Positions 23,613 to 35,217 of a DNA stretch of 64,000 bases are shown here, in pieces. The stretch lies in assembly GCF_030272615.1 (NCBI RefSeq), contig NC_081411.1, positions 829,888,160-829,952,159 of the forward strand, in the 5' to 3' direction. Numbering within the stretch: position 1 is the first letter of the stretch; each line of letters begins with the position of its first letter. This DNA is from Cryptomeria japonica. Taxonomy: Eukaryota; Streptophyta; Pinopsida; Cupressales; Cupressaceae. Both the position numbers and the translations under genes were made by a program. A model generated the notes under the pieces. It searched no databases and was not told the origin of the DNA. It saw only the letters and a program-made list of their open reading frames with translations.

Positions 23613-25021
23613 ATAGTTCATTCCAGAATATTAATTTGTATAAAAAGAGAATAAATAAACAGGTCTGTATACATAAGAAAATATTAATGTAGGAGAGAAT
23701 ATCATATTAATCCCAGGGATGAAATATAGCAGAGAGATAAAAATAACCAGAGAAGTAATTTGCTCCAGTGATGCACAGATTATCGAGAATTAGGTAGGTG
23801 TTTAAACTGAGAAATGCAAGCTAACACAGAGGGATTATATTCCATTTCTCAACCAATGTCCAGAGAGGGGGATAGAGAGTTATTTACAAGAAGATTATTT
23901 ATTTTCAGATTTCACAGGGAGAGAGTTTGTTCGACTGATATTCATAGAGATTCAGCTAATGTTCACAAAGAAATTTTATTCAACTCATTTAACTAATATT
24001 CACAGAGAGATTTATTTAACTAAAAATCACAGAGAGATTAAAATAATCATAGAGAGATTTTAAATAATCACTAAGAGATTTTAAATAATCATCGAGAGAT
24101 TAAAGAATGAGATTCAGATTTCCATTCAAAGAACCAGAGAAATGAATTAGAGGGAGGAATAAAGATTCAAATCACATAGGAAGAATTTTGATTTCAGAAA
24201 AAAAGATTTTAAACAAATAAAGGAATATGATTTTCTTTTGCTAAAATTTTTGGGAGAAAACACAAACAAGATCATGTGCATATTTTCTTGAGGGAAATAA
24301 AATAATTGAATAACTATATTTTACATGCACTATATGAAAGCATCATCATTATTATTTATCCCCAAATAAAAGATTTAAAATCAAATAAAAGAATATCTTT
24401 ATATAAAGGAAGATCTATAACTATATTTTTGATATTACAAATTCCTCATAAGTAAATGTAAGGATAAGCAACAAGGAGAGAACCTAGTTTATCGTGCTTG
24501 ATGTTGAATCCACTAGCTACCCTTATGATCCTTCCTTGCAACTTGAGAGAAAATCCTTCAAACAACAACTTAAAATTCCTACAACGAAAATGAGACTACT
24601 AAAAAGATTTACTTCTAAAACTTGGGAAATTTCCTTCAAAACATAATTAGCTCCCTTCTTTGAAACTTGCATATCATTTTATAAGAAAATTCCCTCCATT
24701 CCACTATCTAGAAAATTTAATTAAAAAGGAGATTCTTTCCCAATTTTGGACTTCACGCAAATTGATTAGACTTATTGGAGGAGTTACATGCAAGGTGGTG
24801 GAGAATCCTCTAGAAGCTTCTTATTCTTCCTACAACATGTGCCATAATTGAAAGTGGAAAATAGATAAATAAAAGTAATGTATATTTTCCATGTGTTTGT
24901 GAGTGTGTGTATTATTATTTTCATTCTTTTTATAACATTTATTCAATCATTTAAATAGCTTATCCAAAAATATAATATAATTTCATTTTAAATCCAAAAG
25001 TGATAAAGGAGGGTTGTGACA

Positions 25022-25026
25022 TCCAA
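25022..25026. repeat. target-site duplication TCCAA (right)
   Basis: Directly follows the chromovirus LTR end TTGTGACA and matches 13,941-13,945. Confidence 0.85.
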
Positions 25027-25105
25027 GATGTTTGAATTTTGTAAGAAACTTCAATTTGTCAAAATCTCAAATCAGAATTTGGAATATACACCTAGTTGTT
25101 CTATT
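25027..25105 (+). pseudogene. LINE fragment, part 2 (continuation after the chromovirus)
   Basis: With the chromovirus and one TSD copy removed, the flanks join into a continuous L1-like linker. Left ends LLKDWWKKYPFFCKV; right continues with a MFEFCKKLQFVK-like segment and then IRIWN, matching the F-x-KKL-x2-LK...WN pattern between endonuclease and RT in plant L1 elements. A small frameshift is needed. LINE similarity fades after about 25,105. Confidence 0.55.
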
Positions 25106-25135
25106 AAGATAGTTTAAACTTTATATAAAATAACT

Positions 25136-25290
25136 ATAAGATTTTAGTTTTTCCCTTAGGTTGAAAGACAAGGATTTTAGAACTCGCAAAATTAGATTTT
25201 AATATAGTACAATTTCAATACAAATTGGAGATGAAAGAGTACAATTTCAATACAAGTTGGAGACGAAAGAACTATCAAAGTAATTTCACA
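25136..25290 (+). pseudogene. isolated terpene synthase exon (exon E type)
   Basis: This piece corresponds to exon E of the larger pseudogene (27,274-27,363): acceptor-like TTTTCCCTTAG, ILELAKLDFNIVQFQYKLEM, and donor-like GTAATTTC. A short segment (TACAATTTCAATACAA...TTGGAGA.GAAAGA) is present twice in a row, so the exon carries a local duplication of about 35 bases. Neighbouring exons are not adjacent. It is a third relic of the same gene family. Confidence 0.65.
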
Positions 25291-26184
25291 AGTAAACAAA
25301 GAGATACCTAAATTGTTTTATTTCTTATAATATTCTAAGATGTGTTACTCTATTTTTTAATTCTTGAATAATGTACAAAAAGTATCTCATTCTTGTAAAG
25401 AGATTGAATAGTATTAACCATCAAAATGTGTCGATGTTTATATGTTATGGTTCACTACTTCATCAAGATTTCTCTATGATAGTGTAGAATATAATGATAT
25501 AATTATTTTATATTTTATATGATGCTTTTAAGTAGCTTTATAAGATATTTATGGGTATGTACACCAAGATGGTGAAAAAAAAGGACATCAAAATTGGCTA
25601 CTTTTTTTCTAAAATCAACTAAAACTGAACTTAGAGGAACAATTTGAGTCTCATACACTCAAAATTTGAAGATACCAAAAGAACAAAAATTGTAGAACTT
25701 TAAATCTAGTTTCTAAATTACTAAAGTTTTTTTAAAATGGACAAGCTTAATAAGGTCAAATCCTTCATATACAAAAAAGTGTTCTTGTTTTTTTTCAGCA
25801 AAACATAACATAGTGTCTGGTGTGTGGATTAAAAAAGTTATAGTTGCATTTAGTATTTTGAAAAACACTTTGGTAGAAAGATAATTAAGAGAGTACTAGA
25901 ATTTGTGTATTTTTTTTGTAACTTTTGTTAAGTATTTTTTTGTCGACTTTGCAAAGTGGATGCATCCTAAAAATCAAATACCTACTCATGCAAGTCACAT
26001 AACTTGCACCAAAATAATTGAAAATGCAATATTATTTTTTGAAATTGTAAAGAATGAAGTATAGAACAAATAATATATAATTTATTTCAAATTTGGACAA
26101 GTGTCAAAAGTTATTAAAAAAATGGTACACATATGTTTCTGATAACTATGGAAACATTAGTAAAAGAAATTGAAAAATAATATC
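25291..26184. other. AT-rich stretch without recognised features
   Basis: About 900 bases of AT-rich sequence between the isolated exon and the first exon of the larger pseudogene. It may be intron or decayed upstream exon sequence of a terpene synthase. I see no motif in any frame. Confidence 0.4.
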
Positions 26185-29100
26185 GAGTAGCTTGAGATGG
26201 TTGACACATTGCAATGCTTGGGAATAGAGCGATATTTTTAGGCCGAGATAAAAGCAGCTCTTGATTACGTTTATCAGTCTATTAAATTTCTCTTTTCAAC
26301 TACTATTAGCATTTATATTGTAGTCTACTATTTACTTTTCATCTGCAATGCACTATGGAAACATTAACAAGGAGAATGGGTTAATTTGTGGGTGTAGAGG
26401 TTGGAATGAAAGTGTGGGGATAGGATTAGGATGTGAAAGTTGTACAATGGATTTGAATGCCACATCTTTAGGACTCAAACTTCTTCGTCTCAATTGTTAT
26501 CATTTCTCTACAGGTACCCAAATAAATAATAGTCCAGATGCTTTTCAATCCCTACTGGATAAGCTATCAAATAGTATATTTTAACAAAAAATTTTCACCC
26601 TTATGATATATTTGCATGTATCAAATAACTCAATACATTTTGAATACACCTTTTATTTCAATATTTGGAAATAAATTAATTTTTAATTTTTATGTCATGT
26701 ACGCTGAGAAGATACACTGAAGAATTTCAAGGACAATAACAGGCAGTTCATTCTCTGTGGAGTAAACAATGATAATGGTGAGAATAATATTGTGGAAGAG
26801 CATATCATGAGAAGTATGCTCAATCTTTTAAGAGTTTCAAGTGTGGCGTATCCTGAAGAAGTTCTTATGGAAGAGGCTAAAGCATTTAGCATTGAATATC
26901 TTAAAAAGTTATTAGAAAATTTTGGAGATACATATGAGAGAAGTTTTCTGAAAGAGGTAATAATTTTTTTTCCAATTTAAAGTTATTTTATCATATATTT
27001 CAAATAGTTACCAAGACACAGAGTATAGAAAGACAAACTACGATATGAATTTTAAGCTTGTTTTTTTTTTTTTTGTTTTTTTTGGCTTTTTATTTTATAG
27101 GTGGAATATGCCCTCATAAATGAATGGCCATGCACCTTTACTAGATGGGAGGCATGAAATTTTATAGAAATCTATGAGTTGGATAATCAAAGGTAGAAGT
27201 AAAATATTATTATTGTGTTACGATATTTAAAATTATTTATAAATTAACTATAATATTTTATTGTTTTCTTTAGAATGAAAGAAAAAAGTATTTTAGAGCT
27301 CGCGAAATTGGATTTTAATATACTACAATTTCAGTACAAGTTGGAGATGAAAAAAATCTCAAGGTAATAACTCAAATGAACAAACAACAACACCACCACT
27401 TAACCAACACACTATGGGAAGAACCCCACTGATTAATAAAAACTTAATTATACAAATTAGTAGTCAATTTTATTTATTTATATTATATGAACATTGATTT
27501 GATGAAGATTGACTTCATAATATGCAATTGGATCTTGACAAGTTATCACGTAATAAAATTTATATTATTTGTAATTTATTTTGATTACTAATATTTTCCT
27601 ATAAATCTTAATTTGCATGATAGTTGGTGGGTAGATTCTGGCATCTCCAAGCTAGTTGCAATAAGGGAGCGAACAATTGAATATCACTTTTGGACAGTTA
27701 GTTCGGCGGATGAAGTGGAGCTTTCTACTAGCAGAGTTGCTTTTGCAAAAAATGTAATTGCTATTACAATCATGGATAACATTTTTCATGACTATGGAAC
27801 GCTTGAGGAACTCAAATGTAGTACAGAGGCCATTGCTCAAGGTTGGGATGTTTCTATAATAAAAAACATTTCAAGCAACCTCAAGACATGTATTCAATTT
27901 TCTTTCAAAACAATTCTTGAATTGACAAGTGATGCTACTAAAAAGCAAGGGCGTGACATGATGCCTTTTGTTACAAAAGCAGTATGTATACTTCTTCAAT
28001 GCCCTTTTAATGTCCTTTAAATAAATTGTGCATTTTATATAACAAAGTAAATATCAATCAAAATATTATATTTGATAATAATTTAGTCATAATTTAGAGC
28101 CATTAAACATATTTTCTATAAGATTTTACAAACAATTATATTTTATAGAAATAGAATCTTATGAAACTAACAAAAAGAAATTAAGGGTTGAGTAATAAGT
28201 AGTGGATATTTCCTAACTCTTATTCTTATGATGATTCCTTATAGAGTTAAGACACTCCTTAATTTAGATGATTGATGGATACTAATTGATGTTCAATAGA
28301 GAACCAAAATAGAAATACTAAATGATATTGTTATATTAGACTTGCTAATGTGTTAACCATATAGTATCCCAAAGAAGTAACAACAAACTAAGTTATATTT
28401 AGAAAGTTGTAATATATATTTTGGAAAATCATTAAAAACTATTGAGGTTTATTTTTAACATAATATATTATTACCAATATAAATAATTCTTTATTATTTT
28501 TAGGCCCAACCTTGTACACAGATTTTAGACAAGAATAATGACAAAAATAATAATATTAGTTTTTATACTTCTAATCCATGCAAAAATTTATTTTGATCAT
28601 ATTTAAAAATAGAACTAGTTATATAGATCATGGAATGAAATTATGAAATATATCTAACATGTATATTGGATTGTGTTTCAGTGGGTAGACTATGGAGAAG
28701 CTTGTTTTGAGCAAGCAGGATGGAAAATAACAAGATATGTTCCAACTTATAATGAGTATATGAGATATGCTGAATTATTTGTAGGATTTGGACCAATATT
28801 ATTACATACTGCCTTATTAGCATCTCATATTTTATGTGATGATGAAATTTAGAAGATATACCTTGATAGATCTAGATTTTACCAGCTCATGCAAGTGTGT
28901 ATGCGGTTAATTGATGATATACAAGATTTTGAGGTATTAGTTTTTTTCGCCTTTTTCATAAATATGAAATGTAGATATAAATGTTATGATACATTTTAAT
29001 ATTAACATATTTCTAATGTTAATGTAGGATGAGAAACTCCATGGAAAAACCACCTCAGCTATTTCTTGTTATATGCATAATCATCCTAGTTGCTCAGAAG

Positions 29101-29324
29101 GAGAAGCACTAAATCACATCATCAAACTCAAAAATGAATCATTGAAGGAATTGACGAGGGAATTTTTAAAACCAAACAATGTTTTGCTTGATTGGGAAAA
29201 GATTGGTGTCAATAGTACTAGAGGAATATAATTTTTCTATATATTTGGAGATGGCTTTACATATTGTCAGAAGGAGGTCAAGAATCAAATATTTAAAGTT
29301 TTTCTTGATATAATAGAAGTATAA
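26185..29324 (+). pseudogene. terpene synthase (TPS-d3-like) pseudogene, copy 2
   Basis: At least eight exons with plausible splice sites: A about 26,185-26,275 (MVDTLQCLGIERYF, stop, AEIKAALDYVYQ), B 26,398-26,513, C 26,712-26,956, D 27,101-27,192, E 27,274-27,363, F 27,624-27,981, G 28,682-28,933, H 29,028-29,324. Exon F opens with the alpha-domain WW and contains the Asp-rich motif as MDNIFHDYGT, where DDxxD has become DNxxH. Exon G/H holds the second metal motif (RLIDDIQDFEDEK) and SAISCYM; exon H has LKELTREFLKP and a GDGF motif. In-frame stops are TAG 26,239, TGA 27,155, TAG 28,850 and TAA 29,229. First exons are missing. Diterpene synthase, bisabolene synthase and taxadiene synthase types are the closest families known to me. 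Confidence 0.85.
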
Positions 29325-29519
29325 AAAAGAAAGCATTTTCATCATCTAAAAATAAAATGCTTTCTTTACTCTAGAATTCTAGTAAATCACAAACTTAGAT
29401 GATACTTCTAATTTTATTCTATTGTAATAATTTCTTTGTTACTATGATTCATCTAAGCTAATTTAGTTTGAATTAGAACTTTGTTTTAGATAGAGTTGAC
29501 ATGTTGTATGGTTTTCATA
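29325..29519 (+). other. 3' flank of the terpene synthase pseudogene
   Basis: AT-rich, up to the target-site duplication of the solo LTR. ATAAAAAAG directly follows the stop; no strong polyadenylation signal could be singled out. Confidence 0.35.
29515..29519. repeat. target-site duplication TCATA (left) of solo LTR A
   Basis: TCATA precedes LTR start TGTAGTGCCCC; the same five bases follow the LTR end at 34,078-34,082. Confidence 0.85.
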
Positions 29520-32500
29520 TGTAGTGCCCCTCCCCGATTCATCTTTCTTTTTGTGCATCGATAGACTATATTGATATAGTTCAGACTATTTTGCAATGCT
29601 TTTGATTAGATGTTTATGGACACACTTATGATTTGAATGCTTTATTATTGATGATAGATGTATCGTATCTACACTTGAAATTATGATTTCATGTGGATAA
29701 TGATATTCATATATTATTATGATGGTGGATTACTATTTGATGATCTATGTGTATTCATTTTATATGTATGGTTTACAATTGATTATGGTGATTTGATGGT
29801 ATCTTATTATGTACTAACCTTACTTCATAGTTGCAATCGATATGATGGCTATGATAGTGCTTGTTTGATTGTGATTGTCTTCTACTGTGGTTTTGATAGG
29901 GATAATGTCATACCACTCATTCCTGAGCACGATATGACATTGTGATTCCTTTTCACTTGTCTGTTTATTTCATGATATATGGTATTTTATATATTTTTGT
30001 ACATGTATTGGTGGTGATAGGTTAGCAAGTACCAGACATCGACTCCAACTGGCTTCATAGGTCTAAGCATGTCTTCATCCCAATGGCAAGTTGATTGGAG
30101 GTGACATGAGATCCTATTCTACAATCTAGGTTTAAATTGATATCCGTGTTAGTCTACTATATTGTGTTGAGTCATCTTGTGGTATTTTGAGTTACCCTAT
30201 GTTGTTGTTTTGAGGATTGTGATTATTGGTTAATTAATTATTAAGCTAATTAATTGGCTCATATAGTTTATAATAATAAATTCAATTAATAGGTGATATT
30301 AATATTTAATAATAATGAGAGATTGTTATTAAAAATTATTTATTAGTGATTTTATATTAAGGATTATTCATTATTTGCTATTTGTTATTTATTTATATGG
30401 TTGTGGCTTTAATATTTATTTGGGTACTGTAGTTAAATTATTTATCTAGCCCATTATATTTTATTGTGCCTTGGTTATTTAATTAATTGGTTGTTTATAT
30501 TATTTTAATCCCTTTTATCCTATCGGGTTATTTGATTATTTATTTATCCAACCTACCCTATTTTGCTATTGGCTGGATATTTTGGGGTAAGTAACATAAT
30601 ATTTAATATTCGTACCTTGGTATTTGCATAGTGGTTGGTAAGGAATATATTTTAATCTATTATTTTGATTGACTAACGTATTTGTATGGTTTTGGCTTGA
30701 TTTTCTATTCCAAAGTTTTTTCTGCATTACTGAGGATTTTGGATTTGTTGGAAGTTGGATTCGGGCTTGGTTTGGTTTTGGATTGCTCTTCTTCAAATTT
30801 CTATACCATAACTCTATTCTTCTAGGTTGGAGATTTATTTTCCTTTGAATTTCGAATTAAAAGATTTGTCTGTATTGTGACTGAGAAAAGATTGTTTGTC
30901 AGGAGATTTGAGGAAATTATTTTTGTAGTTGCTAGATATTAAATATCTATAATATATAGTTGGGAGGAGTTATGTTCATATTTTATTTATTGATTGGTGT
31001 ATTTTTGTGAGTAGCTCTGTGGATTTCCTGAGATTGTTGCAATCTCAATGTTGGTTGAGGAATGCTAGAAATGATTTGTTGTGCATGTGGGGTTGATTGT
31101 CATTTGTCCCATGTATTTGGTATATTGTCAACTTTAGGTTTGATCTGTTATGTACCACTCGGTGATGGCTCTTTGAGCATTGTCAGAGTTCTCATTTTAA
31201 GTTTGGGAGAAGCATTTTATGTTTTGTATTGAATATTATTATATTTTTAAGTTTCCTTGGTTTATCATGGATATTGTGCCTTAATTGGACTAATTTTTTA
31301 GTCATTTCATATACTTAGAGCTTTCACAAACTTGTCATAACTTGATTATTTTATTTTTTGAGTCTTATGTGTGGATGCGTTGATCTGGTCTATGCATTAA
31401 AAGGATTGTTCTATGTGCTACTAAAATTGGTGGATGCGCTAAAAGTGTTGGCAAATGCACACTCCAATGAGAAATTGTAGGTGATTGAAGGTTTTGTCAT
31501 TGATGGCAACCTTGCAATCATATGATACCGGCAAGACAATTTACCAGCACCAGCACTGACAGACTCTACACCGGCACACAGAACACCGGTAGTAAAAGGA
31601 AGTATACCGGCACCCAGGCCGACAAGAATTTTGTTTATAATATATTTTGTAATTAATTGTAAAATCATTGTAAGCTGACTTGGCAAGTTGTAAAATGACT
31701 CATATGTGTATGAGATCATTATAGAACATTTTGTAATGAAGTGGATAGGTGAAATAAGGTAGACCTAATATGTGAATTATAGGTTAAGGGTTTATGTATG
31801 AAGCAGAGCTAAAACTAGTACTGGATCTGGCATAGTAGATGCTATTTTGAAGCAGTACAAGACATTGGATTTGCATAATCCATTTTGTAAGTCAGTGAGA
31901 ATTCCCATTTTGTAATTGAGCGGTGAGCTCTAGGCACTTGGCCTTCCTGCATGTGTAGGCCCCTATTATAAGAGTAATATTCACTTATTGTCCAGTAAGT
32001 GAATATTGTGGGTCACAAATCCCATTGAGGTTTTTCCCACACTAGGTTTCCTCGTTAAACTACTGTGTTATGGTGTGTTTTCTTGTGGTTCTTGTTATTC
32101 TTGTTTACTACACTATTTCTATTTACCGGTATGTAGTATTGATATGCTATTCATGTTTTAAGTCAAGTAAATTAACAAACTGGTAAGATATTGATTCACC
32201 CCCCCCTCTCAGTATCTTTGGGAGTCCTAATAAAAAGAACTGGTCAATGCGTTATTCTTTCCTTCAGATGTGCTAAACTACCCTATCTTTTATCTTTTTT
32301 ATCATTTTTGGGTTTTTTGAGTTGATTATCCAATTTTGTTTCTTCCCAGAGACTGTTGTCTATTGACTATCAGGGTTCCTGAGTTGTCTCAAGATCGGTA
32401 TATTGGTTGGAATGGATTTTATGTGTTGTTTACTAGGGCTCATATTGGATATGATCTTGATATTGTGATTGTGTATTGTTTATGAGGCTACTATGATGGC

Positions 32501-34077
32501 ATTTGATGTTATTTATCTGATTGAGAACCTTGGATAACCAAGCTATGTGTTGTAGAGAGCCCTTGGTCATGTTATATTATTTGTATGTGTTGTCACCCTA
32601 AGGTCTAGGTTTATGTTAGGGGGGAGTGGGATTCCAAGTGAGTGACTGGGGTTGTGAGGACTAGACGGCTAGGTTACCCAGGGTCTAGATCTGCTAGAAT
32701 ATATCATTGGGAGTTTACCTTGTAATCAAGTGATAATTTAATTAATTGATTCTAAAAGGTTTGGGTAGTAGTAAAATCATCTTAATAAGATAAGGAATGG
32801 ACAAGGTGGCCCTAATGCCTTGCCCAGATGGTAGTAATCTAGGATAGGATTGAGAAGGCCTTAGCTACCTAGGTAAGTTAATCTCCCTCACTCCTTCCAG
32901 GTTGAGATGGCTTTGCATGAGCATATTGGATCCCAGGACAAGTGCCTAGGTTCCCATTATGAATATATGCAATGAAACTATTTCCCTATATTTAGGTCCT
33001 AGCACCTTGAGTTTTGATTTGACGTGTTGCCTTGGGGGTCTTATGATTTATTGAGCCTTATTTATCTACATGATGTGTGGAGTGTTATCCTTTGGTTGTT
33101 AGGTGACAACCTAGATTTAGAGTGTGTGTGGGATCTTGTGTCATCTCCTAGCATGAGGTGTGGTTCCTTATGATTCTACATGGTTGGGTGGTTTTATGCC
33201 TTCTTCCATTTGGATGTTCTTCATTGGATGCTCTTGTGTGTGGATGTGGATTTTCATCTCTTCATCTATGCATGGATACTTGTAGTAGATTCATGTATAT
33301 GATTCATATGCCATATGTATGTGTAGAATTCATGATGTAAATGTATTTGTAGTTGAGGGCTATGCCCCTTGATGTAAAAATGTTGTTGTATATGTAATGG
33401 TAGATGATGTATTAGGTCATGACCATAGTACTTGTAAGAGAACATATAGATGTATCTTTTTGTATCTTGGATATTGATTCATTGGTGGAAACAATGTAAT
33501 TGGTTCTATATAAATGCATATTGTGATATGTGAATGTTTATGGTGGTTAAGAATGGATTATGAATGTGGTAGATAATATTAGAAAAATGATGTTATTGAA
33601 TAAGAAATTGGGATAAGGTACATTTGGATTGGTTCTCTTAAAATGAATCTGAAGTGGTCTAATGGTATTTGCATTACTAATTAATGGAATCATGATAGCT
33701 AGACTAGTGAGGTATATTATGTATGCATGAAAAGAGAAATGTTAGTTGAGTTAGAATGCATTGGTTATGGTAGTAATTTATGTTGTTATGCTTATATAGA
33801 GATGTTCTTGATGAAGTTATAAGTAATGGCATTGAGATACCCTAGGGGAAATATTAATTGTAGATTTGTGTTTATTTCCACTTGCATAATGAGCTCATAT
33901 GATTATGATTTTATGTTTACGTTCTTGATGGGTATATGTGTATATCATGTTAATGGATGTTAAATGCATATGAGTAGTTAATTGTACATGTTGTATTAGA
34001 AGATGTTTTTTTTTAAATGATTTCATATTGCATGTTAGTTAGCTTTATTTCTATAGGGTATTTTGGTGGGCATTACA
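29520..34077. mobile_element. solo LTR A (4.56 kb)
   Basis: Begins TGTAGTGCCCCTCCCC and ends GGTGGGCATTACA, a TG/CA end with imperfect inverted termini (TGTAGTGCCC against GGGCATTACA). It is flanked by perfect TCATA duplications with no internal element sequence, which defines a solo LTR left by LTR-LTR recombination. It is collinear with LTR B (34,101-56,301). Shared landmarks are GTCATACCACTCATT, CATCGACTCCA, TCCCAATGGCAAGTTG, ATGGTTGGGTGGTTTTATGC and TTTTGGTGGGCATTACA. No coding motif is seen. It carries a 787-base insertion at 31,446-32,232. Family unknown; Ty3/gypsy is likely from length and five-base duplication. Confidence 0.85.
31446..32232. mobile_element. 787-bp insertion in solo LTR A, TSD AAAAG
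   Basis: The insert starts TGTTGGCAAATGCAC and ends GGGAGTCCTAATA, and is flanked by AAAAG at 31,441-31,445 and 32,233-32,237. Inside are repeated ACCGGCAC/ACCGGTA motifs (31,530-31,615), an LTR-like leader (CTATTATAAGAGTAATATTC) and a C-run CACCCCCCCCTCTCAGTATC near the end. It may be a solo LTR with adjacent sequence or a TRIM/SINE-like unit; the right end is not CA. No coding sequence is visible. Confidence 0.6.
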
Positions 34078-34100
34078 TCATATATGTGTTGTATAATTTT
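34078..34100. other. 23-bp spacer between LTR A and LTR B
   Basis: Contains the right TCATA duplication of LTR A (34,078-34,082) and 18 further bases ending in ATTTT before LTR B starts with TGTAGTG. It is host sequence between two insertions of the same family. Confidence 0.8.
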
Positions 34101-35217
34101 TGTAGTGTCCCTCCCTGATTCATCTTGCCTTTTTGTACTTTAGGGGACTATATTGATCTAGCTTAGTCTACTTTATGATGATTTGTTGGTATCATGCTAT
34201 GTAATAACCTTGTTTCATGATAGAAATGGATATGAAGTTGGATTTATAATTTTATGATATCTATGTATTCATTATTCATGATGCATCATATCGCTTCTGA
34301 GATTTTGATGACATTATGATTACGCTAACCCTACTCTATGATTGTGATGTTTGAATTGATGCTATGATGTTTGTGATTATCTTCTAGTGTCTTCATGATT
34401 AGAGAAAATGTCATACCACTCATTGCGAGGACGATATGATGTTGTGATTCTCTATCACTTGCCTAATCATTTATGATGTATATATGTTGTATCATGTTTA
34501 GTGGTGGTTGCAGGTTTGCAGGTATTGAACATCGACTCCACCTGGTCTCATAGGTCTGATTGTGTCCTATCCCAATGGCAAGTTGTTAGAGATTGCATGT
34601 GTTTCCCTCTCATACTCTAGGTTTAAGTTGTTCACCTTGTTAGTTGTGTCATGGTGCTGGTTGGTTGTTAGAGTCTTGTGTCGGTTTTGACCCTCTGTCG
34701 ATTGTCTGAGGTGTTGTGAGTATGTGATTTATAAATAAATTGATATTTAGTTAGTAAAGTATTAATAGAATAGTTGATTTATTTGATGGTTTGATTATTT
34801 GATTATTTGATTATTGGTTATTTAATATTTATTTTTATTAGCTTGGTTATTGATTAATTGATCTTGACTTATTAATTAATTGACTTATTGTTTATTGAAT
34901 ATTTATTTAGTTATTTATTTGGTTTATTTAACATTTAATTGATTATTTGAATTTTATTGTTGAAATTTAATATTTATTTAATTGAGTTGATTTATTTGAT
35001 TTATTGATTTAGTTATTTATTAATCCTTTATTTGCTTATTAATTATTTATTGTTTAATGATTATTTATTTATTATTTAATGTTTACGCTTTATTGTTGAT
35101 TTGATACTATATTTAATATTGAGTTTCTATTTAAATAAGATTTTGATTATTTAATTATTATTAAGATTTTATTTCTTATTATCCCATTTATGTTTGTACT
35201 ATTGCATTATTACTATT
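34101..35217. mobile_element. LTR B, left part (interrupted)
   Basis: Begins TGTAGTGTCCCTCCC and is collinear with solo LTR A up to the Tat insertion at 35,218; it resumes at 52,905. The last five bases before the break (CTATT, 35,213-35,217) are the left target-site duplication of the Tat element. Joined length is about 4.5 kb, the same as LTR A. The bases flanking the whole LTR (ATTTT and GGTTT) do not match well, so it is a solo LTR with a decayed duplication or a recombinant. Confidence 0.8.

Larger units (their letters stand above)
22974..24321. mobile_element. unclassified insertion inside the chromovirus 5' LTR
   Basis: The 3' LTR reads GATTGGCATTACATGCAC without a break, whereas this LTR holds about 1.35 kb between GGCATT and ACATGCAC. 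The insert contains a perfect 17-base palindrome, a 70-base dimer, a TA/CA microsatellite and a series of GAGAGATTTTAA-type repeats (23,998-24,105). I see no terminal inverted repeat, coding motif or clear duplication (at most TTA). Class unknown. Confidence 0.7.
13946..25021 (-). mobile_element. complete chromovirus-type Ty3/gypsy element, minus strand
   Basis: This element has two LTRs (3' LTR 13,946-16,403; 5' LTR 21,213-25,021), a tRNA-iMet primer site at 21,191-21,210, a polypurine tract at 16,404-16,418 and a gag-pol region between, with a perfect TCCAA duplication. Pol order is protease, RT, RNase H, integrase, then a degraded chromodomain, which places it among chromoviruses. It sits inside a LINE fragment. 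The 5' LTR is longer because of a roughly 1.35-kb secondary insertion (22,974-24,321). LTR differences seen by eye are mostly C/T and G/A, consistent with methylation decay after insertion. Not autonomous now. Confidence 0.9.
21213..25021 (-). repeat. 5' LTR of the chromovirus, with secondary insertion
   Basis: It aligns with the 3' LTR, starting at GTAATAACCCACC and ending TTGTGACA. Its inner terminal dinucleotide appears mutated (GG where the other LTR has TG). Between 22,974 and 24,321 it holds about 1.35 kb absent from the 3' LTR. Otherwise the two LTRs are collinear. Confidence 0.9.

Noticed and set aside
23203-23692. Several overlapping ORFs of Tyr-Ile repeats on both strands
   Set aside because: They are translations of the TA/CA microsatellite and carry no codon signal.
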